From Mytilisepta virgata (lineage: Eukaryota > Mollusca > Bivalvia > Mytilida > Mytilidae): DNA of 64,000 nt. Positions 31,806 to 43,307 of the stretch are shown one piece after another (position 1 is the first letter of the stretch; each line of letters starts with the position of its first letter). Location: positions 64,984,694 to 65,048,693 of the forward strand of contig CM051520.1 in assembly GCA_028015205.1 (NCBI GenBank), read 5' to 3'. Under the pieces are notes generated by a model. It saw only the letters and a list, made by a program, of their open reading frames with translations. It made no database searches and was not told the DNA's origin. Both the position numbers and the translations under genes were made by a program.

Positions 31806-33385
31806 TTACGAGAAATGGCGTCAGCAATGCAATTGGCTCGGCCTTCTATGTGTCTGGCCTTAAACTGCATATTGTGTAACATAGTTTGCAATACAAAAGG
31901 CCGAACCAACTGCATGACTTGCCTTGATTTTGATGTTTTTTTGTTTAATATTGAAACCAGTGCTTTGTTGTCTGTATGAAAAATGATCTGCCTATTAGAG
32001 AGTTCATTATTGAACATAAAAATGGCTAACAAAATTGGAACGAGCTCGAGGAAAGTAATGTCCGCCATAATCTCCGGTTTGTGCCATACATTTGGCCACT
32101 GAAAAAAGGCCCAGTGTCCCGAGAAGTATACTCCGCAGCCCAAGTCTTGATTTCCCGCGCTATCGGTATACAAGTTTAATTCGCTGTTCGATAACCAGAT
32201 GTTTTTCCCGAAACGTCGTGTACCGTTGAAGCGTTCTAAGAAACTTAACCACATGTTTATATCCTCTTTCATGCCTTCTGTGATTCTAATAAAATGTCCT
32301 GGGTGTTTTATCCCGCACATTGCGTCACAAAAGCGACGATTAAAAGCGCGAACCGCCGGGATGGCTTTGGCACAGAAATTAAGTGAACCAAGTAAAGATT
32401 GTAGGTCGCGGAGTGTTATTTTTCTTTTTTGCAATGCGTGTAATAGTTTGACACGAACTTCAATTAGTTTTTTCTGTGGTATTCTTATTACCATGTCTAA
32501 CGTGTCTATTTCTAGACCTAGGAATGTAATTATACATGCGGGGCCGATAGTTTTTTCTTCCGCTAAAGGGACACCCAGTTTTCCGCAGACGAAACGAAAA
32601 CAATTCATCAAAGCCAAACATTGTCCTGTACCGCCCGTTCCCGCCAATAGAAAATCGTCTAAGTAATGTTCGATCGTCTTTTTCCCGGATTTCATTTTTA
32701 CCGCCCACTCGAGAAAAGTCGAGAATTTTTCAAAAAGTGCTGCTGCACTAGAACAGCCCATGGGGAGGCATTTATCAAAATAAATTTTTCCCTTGAAATG
32801 AAAGCCAAATAGCTCAAAATCATCTGGGTGCAATATGAGTAATCTATACGCCGCGACAATATCTAGACGGGCCAACTCGGCACCTCTTCCGACTTCGCTT
32901 ATTGTATCTAGAACCTTGTCAAATGATGTGTAATTTACACTGGAGAACTCGGGGTCTATGAAACTATTTATGCTTTCCCCTAACGGATATGACAAATGGT
33001 GTATCATTCGCCATCCCCCCTCTTTCTTTGGCACGACGCCAATTGGTGAAAAACGGATGTTTGGAAACGGTTTGTCGTTAAATGGCCCGGCTATCCGACC
33101 AGCAACTATTTCTTTTGAAAGTTTTTTGTCCAGTTCGGCTTCTTGCTGCTTTGCTGAAATGAGGTTTTTACATTCGGACGGAAAACGCGGGCCCGTATAA
33201 TTGACCCGAAACCCAAATGTAAAACCCTCAAGTAAAATTTGTGCATCAGTTTTATTTGGATATAATTGCAAGTATTTTTTCAATGGCTCTAGTTTTATTG
33301 GTGTATTCCCCAGCTCAGAAATATTTGCTTTAATTTGTTCGTCCGTTTCGAAAACGAAAACGAAACCCTGTATTTTGTGTGTTAT
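31700..33385 (-). CDS. Reverse transcriptase-RNase H of the Ngaro element
   Basis: Polymerase of DIRS/Ngaro type. Counting from the TTG at 33283: RT motif A 'LDIVAAYR' (Asp141), the 'PMGCSSAA' motif (174-181) and motif C 'YLDD' (207-210). RNase H follows with 'YTDSAGN' (Asp374), 'FLELVP' (Glu413), 'HTDNKAL' (Asp438) and 'NCIADAIS' (Asp488). All key acidic residues are present. The frame is open from just after TAA at 33386-33388, contains no ATG before motif A, and overlaps the end of gag by 56 nt in the +1 phase. Expression by frameshifting from gag, or by a non-AUG start, is therefore likely. The C-terminus 'PIPQEFFQLI' overlaps the YR frame. Confidence 0.94.
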   Translation of the reverse strand: MTHKIQGFVFVFETDEQIKANISELGNTPIKLEPLKKYLQLYPNKTDAQILLEGFTFGFRVNYTGPRFPSECKNLISAKQQEAELDKKLSKEIVAGRIAGPFNDKPFPNIRFSPIGVVPKKEGGWRMIHHLSYPLGESINSFIDPEFSSVNYTSFDKVLDTISEVGRGAELARLDIVAAYRLLILHPDDFELFGFHFKGKIYFDKCLPMGCSSAAALFEKFSTFLEWAVKMKSGKKTIEHYLDDFLLAGTGGTGQCLALMNCFRFVCGKLGVPLAEEKTIGPACIITFLGLEIDTLDMVIRIPQKKLIEVRVKLLHALQKRKITLRDLQSLLGSLNFCAKAIPAVRAFNRRFCDAMCGIKHPGHFIRITEGMKEDINMWLSFLERFNGTRRFGKNIWLSNSELNLYTDSAGNQDLGCGVYFSGHWAFFQWPNVWHKPEIMADITFLELVPILLAIFMFNNELSNRQIIFHTDNKALVSILNKKTSKSRQVMQLVRPFVLQTMLHNMQFKARHIEGRANCIADAISRKQWARFRELDQNADREPRPIPQEFFQLISAVKLAD

Positions 33386-34409
33386 TTAACTCATTCTGAC
33401 TTTTTTCGTTCTTTTTATGTAGTTGTGTATGCATGTTACTCTGACTACTTTTGGCCAGTGAACAAAACATTGCTGAATGTGGACCATTACATTTTAAACA
33501 CTTGTGTGAATACCTACATAAGGGTCGCGTGCACCTCCCTTTATTGTTATAATCGAAACATTTTGCAGCTGACATTGGATATTGTGGTGCAAGACCCTGT
33601 GGTATATATAATAACCACAATTCCATATCAATAACGCCCCAAGGCATTGATGGTATCCTAGCTTTCTTTAATCTAAACTGTTGGTCGTATTCTTTCCAAC
33701 CAAGACCTTGGGCTCTGTTCGCCCCTAGTTTTATATTAAACATATATTTCAGAAGCCCTTGAGTGCTTTCTGTGTGGGCTCTAGTGTATATACTACTAAA
33801 TATGAGAAATGCATCTAGCCAAGCATTGATATCATTGATTTTTTTCTCAGATTTTTGCCTTATGTTCAAATTGCCCTGACTATCAACTACAATAGATTTT
33901 GCCTGGTCCGCAGCCCCATGTGTTAACAAAGAGCTGAGTTCAATGTACTCGCCATTTATTATTTTATCCCTTAACTGCTGTGAGACATGTAAGCCTAAAT
34001 CATCATTAATACTAGATATTGGTACTACATTATGATCATTAATTATACAATCATTGTTAATGTTACATGTACCTAATTCTGAAGACTGTCTCTCTGTGTC
34101 TGGGGAAGCCGAGTTTGTCGGCGACTTATGCATGGCTCCTATTGCTTGTGCGATGTGATCCTGGATCTCTGGAACAATCTTTTCGGTCACACTCTTAGCC
34201 ACCAGTTCCAAGTCTTCACTCGTGAGTTGTGATGATGCAGATGTACTTGAGCTACTTGGTCTAGCATCAGTGGTTGTACGATCCGAGTTGTTTGGTCTTT
34301 GTCTGGAATACAACACGGTTTCTCCGCCTGTGGTGGTATGCGCAGACCTCCTATTCCCTCTATTAATTGCCGCGTATTGGCTCTTAGATTTCCTCGCAGT
34401 TCTTCCCAT
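33330..34409 (-). CDS. Gag-like protein with two zinc knuckles, Ngaro element
   Basis: 359 residues from ATG 34409. The N-terminus is basic, then Ser/Thr-rich and low complexity (residues 1-60). A helical segment follows ('EDLELVAKSVTEKIVPEIQD'), then the conserved DIRS/Ngaro Gag core (about 190-270; 'INAWLDAFLIFSSIYT', 'LLKYMFNIK'). Near the C-terminus are two metal-binding clusters: C284-C293-C298-H302 (CCCH-like) and C304-C307-H311-C316 (CCHC knuckle). Expected to package element RNA. It ends in a run of Phe-Arg codons (TTTCGT repeats) overlapping the RT frame. Confidence 0.9.
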   Translation of the reverse strand: MGRTARKSKSQYAAINRGNRRSAHTTTGGETVLYSRQRPNNSDRTTTDARPSSSSTSASSQLTSEDLELVAKSVTEKIVPEIQDHIAQAIGAMHKSPTNSASPDTERQSSELGTCNINNDCIINDHNVVPISSINDDLGLHVSQQLRDKIINGEYIELSSLLTHGAADQAKSIVVDSQGNLNIRQKSEKKINDINAWLDAFLIFSSIYTRAHTESTQGLLKYMFNIKLGANRAQGLGWKEYDQQFRLKKARIPSMPWGVIDMELWLLYIPQGLAPQYPMSAAKCFDYNNKGRCTRPLCRYSHKCLKCNGPHSAMFCSLAKSSQSNMHTQLHKKNEKSQNELNNTQNTGFRFRFRNGRTN

Positions 34410-34660
34410 CTCCTTTAATTTTTTGGTTCTGAAAAAGACTGGAAATACATTACATTAAAGTGTTTAAGCGATTGTGTGACCTTCAAAATCTTATCAATCA
34501 TGCAGGCCTAAGATGCAGATGACATAATAAAGCCTCGTGTCGGTTAGTTTGTGTCCGATTATTTGAAATGTATATGATAATTTGTATTGGAACGGACTGA
34601 CCTGCTGAGATTAAAGCCACGTGGTGCCGATTATTAGCACCCCTTCAAAAGGCTTCTTCA

Positions 34661-34720
34661 AACCTACTGATATTTTGTTAAAATATGATAAACCTACTGA
34701 TATTTTGTTAAAATATGATA
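34661..34720. repeat. 30-bp tandem duplication in the Ngaro leader
   Basis: Two exact copies of a 30-bp unit beginning 'aacctactgatattttgtta', directly inside A1 and upstream of gag. Confidence 0.9.
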
Positions 34721-34733
34721 AATTTTTAAAAAG

Positions 34734-34990
34734 TTTTAAATATTGTTCGAGTTTCTTACGGTTTTCTCCTCCGAAAGAAAAGGCGTCTGTTCTCACCAAA
34801 CGACAATTCAGAAAGGGCGAGGACGTCACTTTTACGTGACCTTGTTTTGTGTGATCACGTGTGTTTCCGACGTTTCCAGAAAATCGATCAGTAATTGAAT
34901 AACACAATTGTTTAAAGCGAGGTAACTCGCAATAAATATCATGACTTCACTAAGATAACCTGATTTATTCTATATTCGAATAAATCTATA
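34734..34990 (-). repeat. Ngaro split direct repeat A1 (outer 5' end)
   Basis: 257 bp, apparently identical to A2. The outer edge carries the inverted repeat GATTTATTC-7 nt-GAATAAATC at 34962-34986, four bases from the element end. As the 5' terminal repeat it probably holds the promoter; 'gacgtcacttttacgtgacc' near 34823 is a CRE-like, hairpin-forming candidate. Confidence 0.93.
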
Positions 34991-35009
34991 CTATTCAGTG
35001 TCTGTACCA

Positions 35010-35165
35010 CGTCAGACTATCCTGACTCTCTGTTTTGTTCATGTTTGTGTTTTGTACTATTTTATGTTATTTTTTGTCCGGCGTTCTGTCAGTCGGGTTG
35101 CTTTGATTGATTGATGTGTCATTGTTGGCCTTTCCTGTTATCCATTTTGTTGTTTACTTATAATA
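35010..35165 (+). repeat. Interspersed repeat beside the Ngaro insertion
   Basis: 'gtcagactatcctgactctc', 'ttttttgtccggcgttctgt' and 'cctttcctgttatccatttt' match the reverse complement of 24550-24705. A shorter related piece lies at about 36770-36830 ('tgtcattgtcgacctttcct'). The Ngaro element ends only about 20 bp away, so it may have inserted into this repeat. Confidence 0.55.
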
Positions 35166-37300
35166 CCAAAGAATTTATTACAACAATGAGAAGTGCATCT
35201 AGTTTGCCATATTTCGCATTCTTTTCAATAATTTACAATATAACTTTTGATAGAAAATTTGTTATCTTTATGCCCAGAAAAGTGAAAAATAAATAAGTCT
35301 CTTATATCTTTTATTCTTTTTCACATTCTTTAGGATAATAAACGAGATATTATATATAGAATAAGACTTAGTCCTAATTGAAATGTATTTATTTGTCTCA
35401 GAAGGGCTTACGTTTAACCTATCGCCTTTTCTTTCTGATAATAGATTTCCTGTTCGTTTTCATAAAGCCTTTTATAGCGAATTATCTTAAAACTTTTTGC
35501 ACTACGAAATAAGAATGATAAGACAAAATTCGATTAATCGGACTACTTGATAAGGTCAATACTTATCGTAATGGGAATATATTTCCATCTTTACAAAATG
35601 TTTGAACTATATTGACAAGGTTTTAATAATAAGATGGAGCCATACGCCGGTTATTTAGTGTGCACCACGTGAAGAGGTTATTTCTTCATAGACTGAAAAA
35701 AATTACAGTCCATTCTTAAATATCAAAAACTAAAGAAATTACTGCAGAAGGATGCTTACAAATGTAAACAAGTATTTGAAGTTTAGAAATTTCGTAACAT
35801 CACTATTAGTACATGTACATTACATGTACAGAAATATTCCCTTTACTGCAGAAGTCGTGATCGTCCATTGTCTTATAATGTAGGTATACAAATTTTGTTT
35901 GTGTCAATGAGACAACTGTCAGCGCACAAGGTACAAATTATAAATTTACACGTGAAAACTGGTAAACGTATTCTTATTTTCTATCTCGTTAAACAAGTTG
36001 TATTTCTGACTCTGTTAGGTTCACCCATGAAAGACAATGCGAATAAATATTGCAATCAATAATTTAAGGATATGAATAAGAACTACAGACCTCAGAAATC
36101 TTTCAAAGGGTTATTTGTGACAGTAACATATAGACGACCTAATAAAATACAGGACAATCAATCCATCCTTTAGTTGTAATTGAGTAATTCATTTGTCTGT
36201 AGACAACTGTGCTTGAAATATTAATAAACACTTGTAGTACAGTTGAAGAGAAATGTAATACATTCTGTATATGTGAATAACACAATAGTGCAGAAAGCCA
36301 TGAATCTTTGTTTGTCCAGAAGATTATTTCAGAAAACACGAAATAAGGTACTAATGATTCTTTTACGTTTCACACATACATGTATACTATTTTCATTTTT
36401 TTTATAAATTAGAGATGTTGTGTCTGTAAAATACGGATGCCCCGTCCACCTGAACAGAGATTTCCCATCTATTATTCATGATGGGAAATTATTTTGAGAA
36501 TTATTTTAGTATATCCTGGTTACTCTAACTTTTTAACCATTAAAAATAGTGAATTCACAGTACTTAATTCTGTTTTTGACATAAGGACCAAATCGCTAAA
36601 ATTTAATAGTCACTGAAACATTAAATGTAGGTCATAGTGACTCAAATGTAGATGAGTTTTGTTATGATACATGTATATAAGGCAACTTCAGTTGTGAAAG
36701 AAGATCATTAATATATTACCATAGGTTCTTAAATAATACAACTAAATCATCAAAGCTGTCTATTCGGTGAGTAGTATTGACTGATATGTCATTGTCGACC
36801 TTTCCTGTTTTTTATTTTATTGTTGAGATACCATATTTCTTGTTTACATGGTCATTTATGGATTAATTTACATCACATACATACAGGATATGCGCCAAAA
36901 CCTTTCTAGAGCAACAATAAAACAAAAACGTTAAGCAATAAAATACAACACGATGAAAGAATGTAGTCAAATTCAAGCCGGTCAGCTTTCAATTTAGCCA
37001 GAGATTTGACTTATTCTTATGCAAAATATCCGCATTTTAAAACTAATTAAAAAAAAATAAACAGAATATACATGTACATGAAATAATTTGACAGTTTCTG
37101 TTAAAATAAAAGTTACAGAATCACTAATGTTTTCCGAATGTTACTGTATTATTACATCTCAGCTCTTATAGGGGTGATCTCAGGCGGATCATCCCTCCCA
37201 GATCACTCCAACAAGAGTTCTTTGTTACTGTTAGAGTTGGCGGGAACAATTTACTCACGATTAAAACTTAGAAAATTTATGTAGAAACATAAATTACATT
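35166..37300. other. No gene seen
   Basis: AT-rich. A small stem-loop 'atttcccatc...gatgggaaat' lies at 36460-36491. Near 37170-37215, 'ggtgatctcaggcggatcat' and 'cccagatcactcc' form partial inverted repeats just before the tRNA-like sequence. No open frame is convincing. Confidence 0.45.
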
Positions 37301-37324
37301 TAAAAATTAACATTAACATTTTTG

Positions 37325-37415
37325 AAAGAATCTACTGAGATTCAAACCAGGAACCCTTGGTATATTGTCCAGACGCCTTAACCACTAAACTACGGAAGCT
37401 CACACCGAGGAAGTG
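37325..37415 (-). repeat. tRNA-like sequence (relic or SINE head)
   Basis: On the minus strand, 'gcttccgtagtttagtggtt' has D-arm/A-box character, and 'gggttcctggtttgaatctc' is a B-box/T-arm form about 50 nt downstream. Arm spacing is right for a tRNA, but a proper 7-bp acceptor stem was not found, and the middle arm is AT-rich. I favour a tRNA-derived repeat over a functional gene. Confidence 0.45.
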
Positions 37416-38376
37416 CTAATTTTACCTATATAAACATGATGGGTTCCAATTGGGTATTCAATATATAATATATATAAAAGTAAATCTATAACGTATAATA
37501 GTACTGACATCTTCACTTTAAGTTTATTATTATTTACCCCGAATGAGCTGGGATGATCTTATACAGACACACCGCGTCCTCGTGGAATAACTGTTACAGA
37601 CACACTGTGCATGTATATGATTACAATTGATAGATAGAATGAGATACTTTAAGAACAATGTAAGACCTGACAAGAAAACAACTGCAGTTTAAAATGTGTA
37701 AAACATTATTTTAAAATGCTTCCGATAGAATCAGTGTACTAGAAAACAATTTTCTTGATGTTATCGATCTGCCTTTATAGACTGGAATTTGAAAAGTTAT
37801 TATTCTTCAATATCCTACAGAAATTTTTTCTTGTTACCAGAAGAATGATAGCAACTTCTTATATTTGGGCAGATAAAATGAAATTGGACAATAAAAACAA
37901 TTAACCCCACACACCTCCCGGAGCACTGAATTTGAGTTTTCATATGGATACTAAGGCGATAAAAAAAGCAAATCTAAAGTAAACTAAAGAAGATGGTTTA
38001 TTGTGCATGAAATTCCAATTTCAACAACACAAGAGAGAAAAAAATATCTGTCATATGACAGTCTTTAAAAAAGTATTTCGCAAGAAATGGAACCTAACTA
38101 GAAATGAAGGATGACCAGTTGCACGTGTTTTAGCAAAATACTGATGTTCGTAACATTAAATTGCATATTGAATGATAAGTTACTAATGTGTAAATCAATC
38201 ACAAAGACACTTAATACAGTTACAGTTATTCATCCAAAACTTGGTAAAATTGAATTATTATCAGTTTTCCGTTTTCATACCTGTGTATATGTACATACAA
38301 TTAAGCACATGTGCAGATATTCTTTTGATTTCAAAAAATACGTAACAATATTATACATGTATTTATTGCATTGTAC

Positions 38377-38490
38377 TAGTGGGGGAAAACAAGAAGATTT
38401 ATTCACATCAGAAATATCATATTCCCCGAGGGATTGACCGAGGGGAATATGTTATTGAGATGTAAAGAAATCTTCATATTTCCCCCACTA
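38377..38490. mobile_element. Foldback MITE with TAGTGGGGG ends
   Basis: A 114-bp near-palindrome. The left arm 'tagtgggggaaaacaagaag' plus 'atttattcacatc' pairs with the right arm 'gatgtaaagaaatcttcata' plus 'tttcccccacta'. The centre is 'tccccgagggattgaccgag'. There is no open frame. It belongs to the set of palindromes with a CCCGAGG-type centre. Confidence 0.75.
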
Positions 38491-41400
38491 CCATGCTATA
38501 AACGTTTTATTATACTGAATAAAACAAAAGATATTTTGATTTTCAATGTGTAAATCACATGATTTTTTACCAATATATTTAGAGGACAGTTTTGCACTTC
38601 GGAACATTTTTTATTATAACGAGCCAAACACATTGTATTGGAAATACAGGAAAGAACATGCTTTTTTTCAATCGAACTTGATATTTAGTTGTGTCAATTC
38701 CATTTACTAATATCAATACTGGAAAAGTAGCGAGATTTCCGAAGGGGTGGAATATGATTTGAATTTGATGGTATATGAAGATTTATTCATGTCGATCACA
38801 AGACCGCAATAACCAATGAGATATAGTTTAACATACCATAATTCATCTGAGGTATAATAATATAGTTCAAGTTTCTTCAAGAGAAATGCCGAAGTAGTAT
38901 GTACATGTAGTACAAGTAGTATGTATAACAAGCACATAACTTCTCAAATTTTACTCCTTGAATTATTTAATTCTATAAGCCTAAACCGACTGACTAATTG
39001 AGGTTTAATTTCCACCCTGTGACACTTGTTTTGTATATATCATTTGCACTGTTAGAAAAAGACTACCTGAGTTCATCTATTTTTTTTTCTAGTTTATTGT
39101 TTTGTGTTTCTTTTTGTTTTTCCTCTTGCGTATACCTGTGTTGTCTCGACTTGTTTATTTATACTTATCGATTGGCTACTAAGCTTTTCTAACCGTGTAT
39201 TATTATTCTTAACTGTTCTGTAGGAACTCTGATATTTGTCATGTCAAAGTATAATAATATTTTTCATTTTAAAAAGTTTTTTTTTTTTGTCTTTGACCGT
39301 GATACAAATATGACAGGACAGACATTGATCTTTATGTTTTTAAAGGTAGACAGCAATTATAATTCTCTTCGCGACGGAAAAAACATATTAAATTGTAAAA
39401 TAACAGGAAGAAAGACAATTTTAAACACTTTCTTAGAAATTGGCGTAAACTGAAAATAAAAAATAATTAAATACATGCTTCTAAGCAATATATTTTCAGC
39501 TACTGTTGGTGAATTAATGCCTTACCGGTTTTTTCACGGAACATATCCATGATATAGAATAAAATGTGTTGATGCATGCAGTTTAAATAGTTTCTGCCAG
39601 TAGTGTTTGAGTTTTGGGATAATCATCTATAGGAATTATAAATTGAGAATAATTATCCGATCAGAAATTTACCTAAAATTTATGTACAAACGTCTGACAT
39701 TTTCAGTGAAATTTTTAGATTGTTTGATTTTTAGACGGACTAAAAAATATTTACTCACTGGGTTATAGTAACATCTTCAAAGTGTACCATAAAATATAGG
39801 TATTTTGTATATTTGTAATTTCATATGATTGTTTTGTGTCTCCTTTTCAAGACTTTGGATTCTGCAATCAATGTTATTAATAAAAATCCATGTATCTTCT
39901 CTTCGTAACAGATTATTTTGTTGTTTGCATGCAAATAAATGAATGGTTTTTAATAATAGTATTTTCTGTAAAAACTCTAACTAAATTTTAAACGTAAAGA
40001 CAGTTGGTAGTTTAGATTTTGGATTTCAATAATAAAGTGGCTTTTGAAAAAAAATCAAAACAAAAAAAAAATATATAAAAAAAAGGAAGAAAGAAACTAG
40101 TGAATTAAGTCGGATAATACTTAATCTCTTGGGTACAATAAACCGTCTTCATGTAATCCAGTGATCAAAACTTTGAAAAGCCAAATTACAAAATCACTGT
40201 GTAAAATATAATCAAATCGGGCGACTTTTATTTAATTATAAGATGTATATATACAGTTTATTCCTATTTGATTGTAATATTCATATTATTGGCTATATAT
40301 GTGTACATTCATAGCCAAAACATATGTAGATTCAATGAGTACAATTTATGATTACTTTAAATTTAAATTTTTTCTTAATTTCACAAATTTTAAAGAATAT
40401 CTACAAAATGTTTGAGTTCGACAGGAATTTCTGAATAGACATTTTTACCACCATCAGGAGCGAGCGTGAACACAACTCATGAAACTTACAGAAAACTGAA
40501 AAAAATGTAAATGTACTAAAATGTAATGAAATCCAGAAAACTGAAAATTTCAGCATATTTATGAAAAAGTCTTTTACCATTGTTAAATGTAGAAGCAATG
40601 CCTCTGGAGAGGGTGATACCTACCATGGATGTTTTAAAAGTGCACAGCAACATTGGTGATAGTAAAATATTTCAGACACGAAAATTGTTGCATTCTAACC
40701 TCATTGAGGTACACACATAACAAAAAATCAATAAAATGTTGCCATCAATATAACAAAACACAAACAGTCCCGACAAGTTTAATTGTTTCCGTAATTTAAC
40801 AGAAATGTAAAAATGTAAAATTTATCAATATAATGTTCATCACTTTTGACAAAAGAGTGAGACAAACAATAAGAAATTTAAGGTAAGGCCTCAACCTATT
40901 GGTGCAAGACTACTTTAAAGCGACTAACCACGGTTATTCTTCTTAGGCAAAAGGTATAATGTTCTAAGTTCGTTCAAAACTTTCAACAGATGCATCGTAC
41001 TTGATTTCCTGTCAGTTCCAATTTTAAAGCGATGACTACTGAGTGAAATCATAATTAGACATAATACATGTAGTATGTGTGAACACTCTTCTTAGCTTCT
41101 ATTACTTCAATTTATCATACGAATGACATATAAGACACAGACGAAAATGTACAGTAATACCCAGGGAACAATAATATAATTAACTTCCTTGACTTAATTT
41201 TTGTTATATTTTCTACTTTGTTTGTTAATGGATTTAGATTTCTGAATTTTATTGAAAATAAATGTTTTCAAATTTTAGTTTTCCCAAATGCAATTTATCC
41301 TTCTACAATTTTAATGTCACAAACAAATATATCATTTCGTAAATTCAAAAGCTAATACGGATCATATAATTGATATAATCAATGATCAGCATTATCAGTA

Positions 41401-41580
41401 CTTAAACACTTACTTAAAGAGATGTCATAACCCAGAAGTCAGACTATGAATTACTGAGACCTGAAGATAAATTGTCAGTGTCTATGACATACGAACCTTT
41501 AATAGTGACTCTTTTCAGCATCTCTTGTCAAATATAAGTGAATCTGCTTTTAAAATTCGACCCTCGATTACAGTTAAACC
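38491..41580. other. No gene seen
   Basis: AT-rich sequence with A/T runs (for example 40035-40085). No frame shows recognisable motifs or paired splice signals, and no repeat matches elsewhere in the window were noted. Confidence 0.45.
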
Positions 41581-41584
41581 AGCC

Positions 41585-41770
41585 CGGTTGATTGATTGAT
41601 TGGTGTTTTAGGTCGTATTGTCCATATGACAGCCACCCCACGGCGTCAAAACAATCCAGACTTTTCTGTCTTGAATTTAATGATCACAATGTTTTTTTTC
41701 AACACTTGCTATCCTAAGTTATGATCTGGAGTGGAAGATTGATATAGAAACAGCACTCCGTGAGTAAGCT
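41585..41770. repeat. Old interspersed repeat remnant
   Basis: 'gttgattgattgattggtgt', 'ttgtccatatgacagccacc' and 'ccacggcgtc' resemble a mollusc-wide repeat as I remember it. Diverged, and directly upstream of the AGCTCACC element. Confidence 0.35.
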
Positions 41771-41806
41771 TTTATTTTTAATTGAATGTACCGAGGGTAC
41801 TAATCC

Positions 41807-42707
41807 CTTTTTAGCTCACCTGGCCCAAAGGGCTATTTGAGCTTCCGTCATCACTTGGCGACCGTCGTCAGTCCGTCTGTAAACGTTTACATTTTGATCT
41901 TCTCCTCTGAAAATTCTAAGCCAAATGAACTGAAACTTGGTATGAAGCATCTATGTAAGGACCAAAAATTTGCATATTTCGTTCCGGTTAAACAGCTAAT
42001 ATGGCCGTCATCATGATGAATTTTTATTTCTGATTGGTCAAAATTTCAAACATTTTCTCCTCTTAAACCGCAAAAGCCAACTTAACTGTAACCTAAATGA
42101 AACATCTGCGGAAGGACCTTTATAAAGTATATCCCGGTTGGACAGCTAATATGGCGGCTGATGTGTTCTTATTTCTGATTGGTTAAAATTTCAAAAATCT
42201 TCTCCTCTGATATTACATAGCCAAATGAACTGTAACTTGGTATGAAGCATATGGAAGGACCTTTAAAAAGTTTGCATATTTTGTCCAGTTGAAAGAAATC
42301 CTTTATTTTATTAATATTAGGTGGATAACTTAGATAGCTATGAAATTGGACTAATCAGTTTTCTGGTTGGTGAAATTAAAACTTCTCTTGTGTTTAGGTC
42401 ATATTTACAATCATCAATTACATATTTTCTCTATAAAATTTGCATATTTCATCATTACAGAATAAGAACCAATGCTTAAATATATTTAGAAATTGATTGG
42501 TTTTGCAGAAAAAAAAACATGTATTAGAAATTTAGTTAATTTTTTAAAACTCTTCTCCTCTGAATCCATATAGCCAAATTAACTGATACTTGTTATGAAG
42601 CATCTACTGAGGGCCATTACAATTTTTACTTGATATGAAATAAAATGGGTTGATTGTGGGACTGTCAGGTGAGCTATACAGGCTCAGTTCTTTTGAGCTT
42701 CTTGTTT
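41807..42707 (-). repeat. AGCTCACC-family element, reverse copy
   Basis: Starts 'ttttagctcacctggcccaa', then 'ttccgtcatcacttggcgac', and ends 'gtcaggtgagctatacaggc' with a 'gagcttcttg' tail. Internal units repeat 'cttctcctctgaa', 'gccaaatgaactg' and 'cttggtatgaagcat' at about 41905, 42200 and 42555. Orientation is opposite to the copy at 6128. Confidence 0.7.
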
Positions 42708-43307
42708 GACAATGGTATCGGCACGGTTGTAGAATACATGTATTCACAATGTACATTGAAAACATTTATTTTAAATGACCTGGATTTTGTAATTCCTGGT
42801 TTGAGATAATAAATTAAAATTATTTCATGAGACCTTCGCCAGCAAAATACAAAATTCCATTACTCCAGGATAAAGCCCCACTTATTCCTGCTAAATATGA
42901 CAAAATGAACACGAATTATTCTATCGAAATTAATAAAACGGAAAAACGCGAAAAAAGTCGCCACTTAATTTTGCAGTCTGTTGAACATTATTCTGCAAAA
43001 GTCAGCACAATGATTTGACATGAAATTTTCCTCACATAATCATTTCAGTCTTGCACATTTCAAAGTGAGAAACAAATAAAATTTAGCTTTGCTGAAGAAA
43101 CTTACACATTATATAATATTAAAAAGAGCAGCAACTCCTTCGTGGCGCTGCAATTTCATTTAAACTGCTAAAGTTAATTTAGGTTATTTCTATTATTATG
43201 TTCTCAGCGTAATGATATCGTAATAAAATTCATATGATTATTACAAAAAGTCGTTTTTGTAAACCCATTATACTGATACGATGACTCCGTAGTTCGAAAG
43301 AAATTTT
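42708..43307. other. Spacer between two AGCTCACC elements, no gene
   Basis: About 600 bp of AT-rich sequence separates the reverse copy from the forward copy. One 63-codon frame (42827-43018) is Lys-rich and unsupported. Confidence 0.45.

Larger units (their letters stand above)
28666..34990 (-). mobile_element. Complete Ngaro-class tyrosine-recombinase retrotransposon
   Basis: A 6.3-kb element read on the minus strand. Order: A1 (34990-34734), 5' leader, gag, RT/RNase H, YR, SGNH hydrolase, B1 (29950-29525), A2 (29525-29269), a 176-bp segment, B2 (29092-28666). Split direct repeats plus RT, RNase H and YR, with no DNA-methyltransferase domain seen, place it in the Ngaro group rather than DIRS proper. 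Such elements are thought to make a circular intermediate that YR integrates, leaving no target duplication; none is seen. B1-A2 abut exactly as they would in a circle junction. Open frames and near-identical repeats suggest recent activity. Confidence 0.92.

Noticed and set aside
32199..32666. 155-codon plus-strand frame
   Set aside because: Shadow of the RT/RNase H gene on the other strand.
28666..34990. Classification as DIRS with inverted terminal repeats
   Set aside because: The repeats are direct and split (A1...B1-A2...B2), and no methyltransferase domain was found downstream of RNase H.
38111..38437. 108-codon plus-strand frame
   Set aside because: Random-looking Cys/Tyr-rich composition; it ends inside the foldback MITE at 38377.
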